DNA of 39,627 nucleotides from JAVBTR01 sp031556065. GTDB lineage: Bacteria; Bacillota; Clostridia; Christensenellales; Aristaeellaceae. This document shows, one piece after another, positions 6,642 to 16,099 of this stretch. Each line of letters starts with the position of its first letter. The first letter of the stretch is position 1. The position numbers and the translations under genes were made by a program. Where the stretch lies: NCBI GenBank assembly GCA_031556065.1, contig JAVBTR010000070.1, forward strand, positions 1 through 39,627, read 5' to 3'. Under the pieces are notes generated by a model. The model was not told where the DNA came from. It searched no databases and saw only the letters and a list, made by a program, of their open reading frames with translations.

Positions 6642-8072
6642 ATGAAAAAACTGTTTAAAAAACGCCATATCGCCACCCCCTTGCTGCTTTTATTCGCCTG
6701 CCTGCTGGTGCTTTTATGCTTGGCCATGGATTCTTTGGAATTGACCTTTGGTTTGCGAACCGATCTTTCTTTCAACGCTTTCACCACCACCTCGGCCACC
6801 ACCCAGGACATTTTAGATGAAATCCATACCCCGGTGCATATTTACGCTGTCTTCCCTAAAGGCGAAGAGGATTTGTATTTAAATGAGGTATTAAAGCGTT
6901 ACCAGGCTTTAAACCCGCTGATCACCTACGAAATAACCGACATTACCCTGAACCCCACCCTGGTAACCCGCTTTAAAGGCGAGGGGGATAACACCTTAAC
7001 CACCTATTGCCTGGTGGTGTCCTGCCCTGAAACAGGCCGGTATAAAATTATCAAGTACGAAAGCCTAGTCAGTTACAATTACTCCGTAACCTATGAAACC
7101 GTTGTGGCCTCTGGGCTGAATTACGAAAAGGCCTTAACGGAGGCGGTTGTTTACGTGACCCGGGATGCCATCCCCAAGGTGGCCATCCTCCAGGGCCACG
7201 GGGAATTAAACGCGGATACCAGCGGCTATTTTACAGACTTTTTAACTTCGAACAACTACGAGGTTTCCTTTATTAACCTGGCCAACGGGGATAGCCTGGA
7301 CGGCCACACCCTCTTATACTTAATATCCCCTCAAAAGGATCTGACCAAGGCTGAGTTCGATACCATTATGGCCTTTGTAAACAAAGGCGGCAGCCTTTTT
7401 ATTACCTGCGATACTCTGGACCCGGTGGAGAAAATGCCTAATTACTTAACCCTGTTAAGGCTATATGGCTTTGTGCCGCTGGATGGGGCTGTTATCGCCT
7501 CCAAGGATGAGCCTGCCACCTATTTTGATGGCCTTACCTATGTTTTAATCCCTACCATGGAAAGCACTGCGCCTACCAGCGCCCTGATCGCCAGCAGCCA
7601 GGACACGGTTCTATTCCCCTTTGCCAGGGCTTTTGAAACCCCCACCCAAACAGATAACAGCCTTACGGTGGAAACCGTGTTTTCTTCCAGCCGCAACGCT
7701 TATTTGTGTGATGTGTACCGGGAGGATATTTACCAGCTGGATACGGATCCCACGGGGCCCTTCGCTCTGGGGCTGCTGGCCGAGCGGATGATGGATACCA
7801 CCGAAATTTCCCAGGCCTTTATTATGAGCAACTCCACCATGCTCACCGACGATCAGCAGTATGCCATTACCGATTGCGGCACCTTTATTCTTCGTATGAC
7901 CCAGCAGCTATTGGGCCAGGAAGGCATTTCCCTGGCCATCGAGCAAAAAGCAGCTGTGCGTCCCGGCCTTTCTGCCACCTCCCAGACCTTGGGCCTGATT
8001 TTGATTATTCTGGCGCCCCTTTTGGTGTTGGCGGCAGCGCTGATCGTTCTTGTGCCCAGAAGGAACCGGTAA
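6642..8072 (+). CDS. GldG-like ABC transporter auxiliary protein
   Basis: A 476-residue protein with an N-terminal membrane segment (about residues 12-32), a large extracytoplasmic region and a C-terminal membrane segment (about 445-470) followed by basic RRNR. The part after the first segment (TDLSFNAFTTTSATTQDILD, then PVHIYAVFPKG and a later PQKDLTKAEFDTIMAFVNKGGSLFITCD) fits the GldG/ABC_transp_aux family, whose members accompany GldF permeases. The role in bacteria that do not glide is not established. One base separates its stop from the next start. Confidence 0.85.
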   Translation: MKKLFKKRHIATPLLLLFACLLVLLCLAMDSLELTFGLRTDLSFNAFTTTSATTQDILDEIHTPVHIYAVFPKGEEDLYLNEVLKRYQALNPLITYEITDITLNPTLVTRFKGEGDNTLTTYCLVVSCPETGRYKIIKYESLVSYNYSVTYETVVASGLNYEKALTEAVVYVTRDAIPKVAILQGHGELNADTSGYFTDFLTSNNYEVSFINLANGDSLDGHTLLYLISPQKDLTKAEFDTIMAFVNKGGSLFITCDTLDPVEKMPNYLTLLRLYGFVPLDGAVIASKDEPATYFDGLTYVLIPTMESTAPTSALIASSQDTVLFPFARAFETPTQTDNSLTVETVFSSSRNAYLCDVYREDIYQLDTDPTGPFALGLLAERMMDTTEISQAFIMSNSTMLTDDQQYAITDCGTFILRMTQQLLGQEGISLAIEQKAAVRPGLSATSQTLGLILIILAPLLVLAAALIVLVPRRNR

Positions 8073-8073
8073 C

Positions 8074-9537
8074 ATGCAGACACCGAAGCGCAAACAAAAA
8101 AAGGCCCTTAAGCAGGGCAAGCTGATTTTGACCATTTCCCTGGGGGTTGCGGTAGTAATCGCGGGGATTTTGTTTGCCTATGCAAAAAAGGAGCAGGCAA
8201 AGCCTTATATCGCCCCGGATGTTCCCCTCACCAGCGCCACGCTGAAAACCGCTGAACAGGCGGATATCATTTCTTTGGAAGTCCATTTGAAGGACGAAGA
8301 AGATTATGTCCTTTTTAACCGGGAGGGCTCTCTTTACCTGGAGCAAGCCGCGGAACCCATCAACTCCCTGATGGCGGCGGATATCTTAGATTGCCTGATG
8401 CCCCTTGCCGCCCAAGAAACCTTAACAGACGATATGACCCCTTATTTAGAGCATCTGGGGGATTTCGGCCTTGAAGACCCGCTGATTGAGCTGACAGTTC
8501 ATTACACAGACGGCGAAACCTTGCAAATTAAAGTGGGCGATGAGGCCCCTGAAAACGGCCACCGCTACATGATGCTTTCAGGGGACAGCCACCTGTATCT
8601 TTGCACCACCGCCCTTTATGACGCGCTGTATTTCAACCACAGGTTGTTTTACCAGGCCGACCAGATCACTATGGCGTCCACCAGGATCGACCAGATTACC
8701 GTAGCAGGCCCGGAGGGCGAAACCCTTTTCCAATACAGCCTGGCAAAAGGGTTTTCCTATGAGGCGGACACCAGCGATGAAACCGTGCAAAACAGTTTCT
8801 TTTTGACCGCACCCGTGAATTACCCCGCAGACAGCGAATGGATTTCCCCCATTTTAACCGCCCTGGAAAACTTTGTTCTAGGGCCGAAGGTGGCTGCGGA
8901 CACCCCGGAAAACCGGGCGCTTTATGGCTTGACTGAACCCGAATATGTTTTAACCGTCCACCAAGCCCAAGGAATTGAAAGCGCCACAGATTCTCAAGGG
9001 GTTATTACCCGCAGCCCGGCCCCGGAAAGAACCGATGTTTTCGAGCTAGGCGGCGCTTACACAGATACCCTGCGTTACCTGGCTTACAACGGCAATCTGC
9101 ATCTTTTTAACCGCTACCAGCTGGTCTTTGTAAAGGACTTAAAGCCCCTTGAAACCTTGCAGAAAAACCCGCTGGATGTCCCCATGGCGCTGTTAAAAGC
9201 CTTTGTTATCGATGAAGACCGGTACGAATTGGATCGCATTGAACAGGCTAACGAAGATGGCCAGACAGAAATCGTTTTAACTGTAACCAAAAACGGCCAG
9301 GAATACGATGCTGCGTTGTTTGAAAGCCGGTATGAAAAGCTGGCCCAGGTAACGGTTTCGGGCCGCCTGCCCTCAAGCTTTGCTCCCAGCGGTGAGGTTT
9401 TGAGAACCATTAAGCTAGAACTGCACACAGGGGAAGCCCGTACCATTACCCTTATGCCCTTCGACGGGCTGCACAATGCCGTTGGGGTAGATGGGGTGTA
9501 CCTGTATTATTTAATCCAGGGCGGCCTCACCTTTTAG
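8074..9537 (+). CDS. DUF4340 membrane-anchored protein
   Basis: A 487-residue protein: short basic N-terminus (KRKQKK), one membrane segment (about residues 18-38), then a long extracytoplasmic beta-rich region. It matches the DUF4340 family, regularly the last gene of GldAFG-like operons; segments such as LEDPLIELTVHYTDGETLQIK and VGDEAPENGHRYMML show its repeat-like fold. I chose the ATG at 8074, with AGAAGGAA upstream, over a TTG eight codons earlier that would overlap the previous gene. The gene converges on amt with an 8-bp gap and no clear terminator between them. Confidence 0.85.
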   Translation: MQTPKRKQKKALKQGKLILTISLGVAVVIAGILFAYAKKEQAKPYIAPDVPLTSATLKTAEQADIISLEVHLKDEEDYVLFNREGSLYLEQAAEPINSLMAADILDCLMPLAAQETLTDDMTPYLEHLGDFGLEDPLIELTVHYTDGETLQIKVGDEAPENGHRYMMLSGDSHLYLCTTALYDALYFNHRLFYQADQITMASTRIDQITVAGPEGETLFQYSLAKGFSYEADTSDETVQNSFFLTAPVNYPADSEWISPILTALENFVLGPKVAADTPENRALYGLTEPEYVLTVHQAQGIESATDSQGVITRSPAPERTDVFELGGAYTDTLRYLAYNGNLHLFNRYQLVFVKDLKPLETLQKNPLDVPMALLKAFVIDEDRYELDRIEQANEDGQTEIVLTVTKNGQEYDAALFESRYEKLAQVTVSGRLPSSFAPSGEVLRTIKLELHTGEARTITLMPFDGLHNAVGVDGVYLYYLIQGGLTF

Positions 9538-9545
9538 TATTCTGG

Positions 9546-11198
9546 CTATTCATCCTGCAAAGCCTCGTACCCATCTTCCCCTGTACGGACCTTGATTACG
9601 TTCTCCACATCGTAAGTGAAAATCTTGCCATCGCCAATATGGCCGGTATAAAGTGCCTTTTTAACAGCCTGCACAAGCTGTTCAAGGGGCACTTTGCATA
9701 TGACCACTTCCACCTTTACCTTGGGCAGCAGCGTGGTTTCAAGAGGTACGCCGCGGTAATATTCCGTTGCGCCCTTTTGCATTCCGCAGCCCAGCACCTG
9801 GGTCACGGTCATGCCCGTAATACCAAGGTGATCCAGGGCGGCCTTCAAATCTTCGAACTTGCTTTGCTTGGTAACGATAACCACCTTGGTCAATTTCGCC
9901 CCAGGCCTGGAACTGACTACCACCGGCACCGCTGCATCCGGGTTTACCTTTGGGACGCTTCTTTCCATGGCTTCGGGAACGGCCATAAAATCCGCGTAGC
10001 TGCTCATAAGGCCGTGCTCGGTAATATCCAGGCCTTTTAATTCTTCCTCTCTTGAAACCCGAAGGCCGATGGTCTTTTTAATAACCGTAAAGATAATCGT
10101 CATGGTCACAGCCACCCAGGCGATGACCGTCACCATGCCCAAGGCCTGCACCCCCAGAAAGTGGAAGCCGCCGCCATAGAACAGGCCGCCGTCCAAGGCG
10201 AAAAGGCCGGTTAAAAGCGTGCCTGTAGCACCGCAGAGGCCATGAACGCCGATGGCGCCTACCGGGTCGTCAATCTTTAGGACCTTATCCACAAACTCCA
10301 CGCCAAAGACGATCACGAAACCGGCAATCACACCGATGCAGGCTGCTCCAAAGGGAGATATTAAATCGCAGCTTGCCGTAACGGCCACCAGGCCCGCCAA
10401 GGCGCCGTTCAAGGTCATAGATACATCGGGCTTTTTATAGCGAATCCAGGTAATGCACATGGTGGTAACAGCCGCCATGGCAGCAGACATGTTGGTGGTT
10501 ACGAAAATGTTGCCGGCAGATACGATGCTTGCATCCCCTGTCATGGAAACGGTAGAGCCGCCATTGAAGCCAAACCAGCAAAACCACAGAATAAACACGC
10601 CCAGAGCACCCAAAGTCAGGCTGTGGCCGGGAATGGCCCGGGCTTCGCCTGTTTTGGCATACTTGCCGATCCGGGGACCTACCATCTTCGCGCCTACCAG
10701 GGAAGCCACACCGCCTACCATGTGCACCGCTGTGGAACCGGCGAAATCGTGGAAGCCTAGCTGGCTAAGCCAGCCGCCGCCCCATATCCAATGGCCGGAA
10801 ATGGGGTAGATCACTGCTGAAATAATCAGGCTATACAGACAATAAGCGGAAAATTTCGTCCGCTCCGCCATGGCGCCAGAAACGATGGTGGCCGCCGTGG
10901 CGCAGAATACTGTTTGGAAGATGAGAAACACCGCCGTGGGGATTGAACTGTCATAGTTCCCCTGAACCATGATGTCCAGCCCTCCAATAAAAGGCCCGGA
11001 ACCGGCAAACATGAGTCCAAAGCCAATCAGCCAGAAAACGGGAGTGCCGATGGCAAAATCCATCAGGTTTTTCATAATGATGTTGCCCGCGTTTTTCGCC
11101 CTGGTAAACCCCGTTTCCACCATGGCAAAGCCCGCCTGCATAAAAAACACCAACGCCGCCGCCACCAGCGTCCAAATGGTATCCACCGATGAGAACAT
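9546..11198 (-). CDS. amt: Ammonium transporter fused to a C-terminal P-II domain
   Basis: Residues about 1-400 are an Amt channel with eleven hydrophobic segments and the family motifs MQAGFAMVETGFTRAKNAGN, FAGSTAVHMVGG and GVHGLCGATGTLLTG, the last two holding the twin pore histidines. A linker leads to a P-II domain (434-550) with VLGCGMQKGATEYYRG (T-loop), LPKVKVEVV and TGHIGDGKIF plus VRTGE. In GlnK the uridylylated Tyr51 sits in RGAEY; here that position is Leu, so control by uridylylation is unlikely. ATP-site residues are largely kept. The start at 11198 has GGAGG 7 bases upstream; a longer frame to 11249 would run through a terminator hairpin. It is the last gene of the nitrogen operon, behind an attenuator. 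Confidence 0.95.
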   Translation of the reverse strand: MFSSVDTIWTLVAAALVFFMQAGFAMVETGFTRAKNAGNIIMKNLMDFAIGTPVFWLIGFGLMFAGSGPFIGGLDIMVQGNYDSSIPTAVFLIFQTVFCATAATIVSGAMAERTKFSAYCLYSLIISAVIYPISGHWIWGGGWLSQLGFHDFAGSTAVHMVGGVASLVGAKMVGPRIGKYAKTGEARAIPGHSLTLGALGVFILWFCWFGFNGGSTVSMTGDASIVSAGNIFVTTNMSAAMAAVTTMCITWIRYKKPDVSMTLNGALAGLVAVTASCDLISPFGAACIGVIAGFVIVFGVEFVDKVLKIDDPVGAIGVHGLCGATGTLLTGLFALDGGLFYGGGFHFLGVQALGMVTVIAWVAVTMTIIFTVIKKTIGLRVSREEELKGLDITEHGLMSSYADFMAVPEAMERSVPKVNPDAAVPVVVSSRPGAKLTKVVIVTKQSKFEDLKAALDHLGITGMTVTQVLGCGMQKGATEYYRGVPLETTLLPKVKVEVVICKVPLEQLVQAVKKALYTGHIGDGKIFTYDVENVIKVRTGEDGYEALQDE

Positions 11199-11211
11199 AG
11201 AAACACCTCCA

Positions 11212-11258
11212 TAAAAATCAAAGACGTGTATTTGAAAAACTTCAAACACACGTCTTTG
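11212..11258 (-). terminator. Intrinsic terminator/attenuator between glnN and amt
   Basis: On the minus strand an 18-bp stem (arms begin CAAAGACGTGT and end ACACGTCTTTG, one G-U pair) with a GTTT loop is followed by ATTTTTAT. It lies between the glnN stop and the amt ribosome site, so it must be read through or disrupted for amt to be made from the upstream operon. Its first arm overlaps the hexaloop hairpin at 11247-11262. Confidence 0.85.
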
Positions 11259-11262
11259 TGCA
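11247..11262 (-). promoter_or_regulatory. ANTAR-type hexaloop hairpin before amt
   Basis: Minus strand TGCAC-AAAGAC-GTGTG: a short stem (three Watson-Crick pairs plus two G-U) with a six-base loop having A at 1 and G at 4, as in known ANTAR protein targets. It shares 12 bases with the terminator arm, so the two folds exclude each other. A second hexaloop hairpin, TTACA-GCGTGA-TGTAA (11277-11292), lies upstream over the glnN stop and could be a P1, although its loop lacks A1/G4. Confidence 0.65.
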
Positions 11263-11276
11263 TCATAAATGATCTA

Positions 11277-13367
<2,091 letters not shown>

Positions 13368-13377
13368 CTTAAGCACC

Positions 13378-14385
13378 TCATAGCAGTTCAATTCCGGCTT
13401 TTTCGCAGCCCTCCAGGGTTTGATCATCCCAAAGGGAAACCTGCACCTGGCCGATATGGGCCATTTTTAATAAGAGCATGCATAGCCTGGATTGGCCGAT
13501 GCCCCCGCCGATGGTTAAGGGCAATTGGCCTTCCAAGAGCATTTTGTGAAAGGGGAGGGCTCTGCGTTCATTGCAGCCCGCTTTTTTAAGCTGGCTGTCC
13601 ATGGATTTTTCGTCTACCCTGATACCCATGGAGGAAACTTCAAAGGCGCAGCCCAGCACATCATTCCAGAAAACAATATCCCCGTTCAAAGCCCAGTCAT
13701 CGTAGTCCGGGGCCCTACCATCGTGCTTCATGCCGGATTTCAGCGTATCCCCGATCTGCATAATAAAAGCGGTTTTATGTTCCTTCAAATACGCGTTCTC
13801 TCGTTCCTTAGGCATCATTTCCGGGTACAAGTCCTCCAGCTCCTGGGTAGAAACAAAATGCACCTCCTTTGAAAGAGCGGTTTGCAACTGGGGGTAAATG
13901 CTGCCGAGCTTTTCCGCCGTATGGCAAATGACCTCCACAATGGCCCTCACCGTGGCTTTTAAATAAGCCTCATGGCGGGTAGACTGGTCGATAACCTTTT
14001 CCCAATCCCACTGGTCTACATAAATGGAATGGAGGTTATCCATTTCCTCATCCCGGCGAATGGCGTTCATATCCGTGTACAGCCCCTCGCCTACGGGGAA
14101 GTGGTATTTGCAAAGGGCCATGCGCTTCCATTTGGCCAGAGAATGAACGATCTGCGCTGTGGTGCCTGTTTCCAAAATATCGAAGCTTACAGGGCGCTCC
14201 ACGCCGTTCAGATCATCGTTCAGGCCGGTTTTCGGATTTACGAACAGCGGCGCGGATACCCTTCTCAGGTTCAGCTTCTTTGAAAGGTCATCCTCAAAAA
14301 CCCGTTTAATCATGCCAATGGCGGTCTGGGTTTCGTAGGGGGTCAGAATCGTCCTGTACGCTTGCGGAATGGTCAGTTTACTCAT
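13378..14385 (-). CDS. asnA: Aspartate-ammonia ligase (asparagine synthetase A)
   Basis: Makes asparagine from aspartate, ammonia and ATP; a class II aaRS-like fold. It has 335 residues, normal for AsnA, with MSKLTIPQAYRTILTPYETQ-type N-terminus, VSAPLFVNPKTGLNDDLNGVERPVSF, the segment SIYVDQWDWEKVI, and the C-terminal LTIGGGIGQSRLCMLLL motif. The start at 14385 has AAAGGGTG upstream; a longer frame to 14436 would cross the terminator. It uses free ammonia rather than glutamine, fitting a transcript with glnN and amt. It has its own consensus promoter and attenuator. Confidence 0.96.
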   Translation of the reverse strand: MSKLTIPQAYRTILTPYETQTAIGMIKRVFEDDLSKKLNLRRVSAPLFVNPKTGLNDDLNGVERPVSFDILETGTTAQIVHSLAKWKRMALCKYHFPVGEGLYTDMNAIRRDEEMDNLHSIYVDQWDWEKVIDQSTRHEAYLKATVRAIVEVICHTAEKLGSIYPQLQTALSKEVHFVSTQELEDLYPEMMPKERENAYLKEHKTAFIMQIGDTLKSGMKHDGRAPDYDDWALNGDIVFWNDVLGCAFEVSSMGIRVDEKSMDSQLKKAGCNERRALPFHKMLLEGQLPLTIGGGIGQSRLCMLLLKMAHIGQVQVSLWDDQTLEGCEKAGIELL

Positions 14386-14400
14386 TTGAAACACCCTTTC

Positions 14401-14444
14401 CAAAACAAAAATAAGACGCTGCAGGCTTTTGCCCACAGCGTCTT
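14401..14444 (-). terminator. Intrinsic terminator/attenuator before asnA
   Basis: On the minus strand, arms AAGACGCTG and CAGCGTCTT, an inner GGC-AAAA-GCC and bridging T-G pairs make a 14-bp stem, followed by ATTTTTGTTTTG. It lies between the asnA promoter and the asnA ribosome site, so it can only act as a leader attenuator for that promoter, and also for read-through from pyrG. Confidence 0.88.
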
Positions 14445-14450
14445 TGCTGT
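14435..14450 (-). promoter_or_regulatory. ANTAR-type hexaloop hairpin in the asnA leader
   Basis: Minus strand ACAGC-AAAGAC-GCTGT: a perfect 5-bp stem with a six-base loop carrying A1 and G4. Ten bases are shared with the terminator arm, so forming this hairpin blocks the terminator. The predicted transcript start (about 14454) is only a few bases upstream, leaving no room for a P1 hairpin on the transcript from the asnA promoter. Confidence 0.75.
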
Positions 14451-14460
14451 TTATGCGGCT

Positions 14461-14489
14461 ATTATAATGCCATGTTATTTCCTTGTCAA
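14461..14489 (-). promoter_or_regulatory. Consensus promoter of asnA-glnN-amt
   Basis: Minus strand TTGACA (14484-14489), 17 bases, TATAAT (14461-14466), a perfect match. The -35 box overlaps the TGA stop of pyrG (14486-14488). It lets asnA, glnN and amt be transcribed independently of the upstream part of the operon. Confidence 0.88.
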
Positions 14490-16087
14490 GGGTTTTTTTC
14501 TAAGGCCTTTTCAATAAGTCCCAGGAACAGGGGATGGGGCTTGTTGGGCCGGGATTTGAATTCCGGGTGAAACTGTACCCCCACAAAGAAGCGTTTGTCG
14601 GGCAATTCCACCGCCTCCACCAGGCTGTCGTCCGGAGCGGTGCCGCCAATTTCAAGACCCTTATCACATAAGACCTGGCGGTAATCATTGTTAAATTCAA
14701 AGCGGTGGCGGTGCCGTTCGCTGATTTCATCCGCATGATAAAGCCTATGTAACAGGCTTCCCTTTTTTACCTTGCAAGGATAGGCACCCAAACGCATGGT
14801 GCCGCCGCTGCCCAGCATGCCAATCTGCCCCGGCATAATGTGGATCACCGGATGGGGGGTGATCTCGTCGAACTCCGCGGAATGGGCCTTTTTAAGCCCT
14901 GCCACATGGCGGGCAAATTCAATTACGGCAATCTGCATCCCAAGGCAGATGCCAAGCAGGGGAATATCCTTTTCCCTGGCATAGCGGCAGGCGGCGATCA
15001 TGCCCTCAATGCCCCTATCCCCAAACCCGCCAGGGATAATCATGCCATGGATATTTGGGAACAATTCACCGCACAAATTGTCTGTCACTTCCTCGCTGTC
15101 CACCCAAAGGATATTCACATGGGCTCCGGCGGCAAAGCCCGCGTGGTTCAAAGATTCGATAATGGAAAGATACGCATCGTGAAGCTTGACGTATTTGCCC
15201 ACAATGGCGATAGTGACTTCTTTTTCCCGCTGGCCGATGTTTTTAACCATCTGCCGCCATTCGGTTAAATCGGGCTTTGGCACATTCAGCCCCAGCTCCC
15301 GGCACACCACCTTGTCCAGGCCGTTTTCGTGAAGCATCAGGGGCGCTTCGTACAAAGAGGGCAGGGTGATGTTTTCGATCACGCAATCTAAGTCCACATT
15401 GCAAAACAGGGATATCTTTTCCCGTATGCCATCGCCCAAAGGCTCGTCGGCCCGGGCGATAATCATATTGGGAGCTATGCCCATGGAGCGCAGCTCCTTT
15501 ACAGAATGCTGGGTGGGCTTGGATTTATGCTCCCCGGAGCCCTTTAAATAAGGCACCAGGGTCACATGGATAAACAGGCAGTTTTCCCGGCCCTTTTCAA
15601 GGGAAACCTGGCGTATGGCTTCCAAAAAGGGCTGGCTTTCGATATCCCCAGTGGTGCCGCCGATTTCGGTAATCAGTACATCCGCCTGGCTGTTTTTCGC
15701 GCTTAAATAGATAAAATCCTTAATTTCCTGGGTCACATGGGGGATCACCTGCACCGTGCCGCCCAGATACCCGCCAGCCCGTTCCCGTTCCAAAACGCTC
15801 CAATAAACCTTACCGGAGGTTAAATTGCTCAGCTTTGTCAGGTTTTCGTCGATAAACCGTTCATAGTGACCCAAGTCCAAATCTGTTTCCCCGCCGTCGT
15901 CGGTAACAAAGACTTCTCCGTGCTGGAAGGGGCTCATGGTGCCCGGGTCCACGTTCATGTATGGGTCCAGCTTTTGGGCCGCTATCTTCAGGCCCCGCTG
16001 CTTCAAAAGCCTGCCCAAAGACGCCGCCGTAATACCCTTGCCCAAACCAGAAACCACCCCGCCGGTTACAAAAATATACTTAGTCAT
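14486..16087 (-). CDS. pyrG: CTP synthase
   Basis: Converts UTP to CTP using glutamine-derived ammonia and ATP. The 533 residues hold an N-terminal synthetase domain (MTKYIFVTGGVVSGLGKGI with its P-loop, residues about 1-270) and a C-terminal class I glutamine amidotransferase with the nucleophile in GICLGMQ and the histidine/glutamate in VQFHPE. The ATG at 16087 has GGAGAGAAGAAG upstream and lies 12 bp after carB. It is one of three glutamine amidotransferase systems in the operon. Confidence 0.98.
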   Translation of the reverse strand: MTKYIFVTGGVVSGLGKGITAASLGRLLKQRGLKIAAQKLDPYMNVDPGTMSPFQHGEVFVTDDGGETDLDLGHYERFIDENLTKLSNLTSGKVYWSVLERERAGGYLGGTVQVIPHVTQEIKDFIYLSAKNSQADVLITEIGGTTGDIESQPFLEAIRQVSLEKGRENCLFIHVTLVPYLKGSGEHKSKPTQHSVKELRSMGIAPNMIIARADEPLGDGIREKISLFCNVDLDCVIENITLPSLYEAPLMLHENGLDKVVCRELGLNVPKPDLTEWRQMVKNIGQREKEVTIAIVGKYVKLHDAYLSIIESLNHAGFAAGAHVNILWVDSEEVTDNLCGELFPNIHGMIIPGGFGDRGIEGMIAACRYAREKDIPLLGICLGMQIAVIEFARHVAGLKKAHSAEFDEITPHPVIHIMPGQIGMLGSGGTMRLGAYPCKVKKGSLLHRLYHADEISERHRHRFEFNNDYRQVLCDKGLEIGGTAPDDSLVEAVELPDKRFFVGVQFHPEFKSRPNKPHPLFLGLIEKALEKNP

Positions 16088-16099
16088 CTTCTTCTCTCC

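Noticed and set aside
11199..11276. Glutamine riboswitch (glnA/DP motif) before amt
   Set aside because: The sequence is explained by an 18-bp terminator and an overlapping hexaloop hairpin; I could not find the three-way junction core of the glutamine riboswitch.
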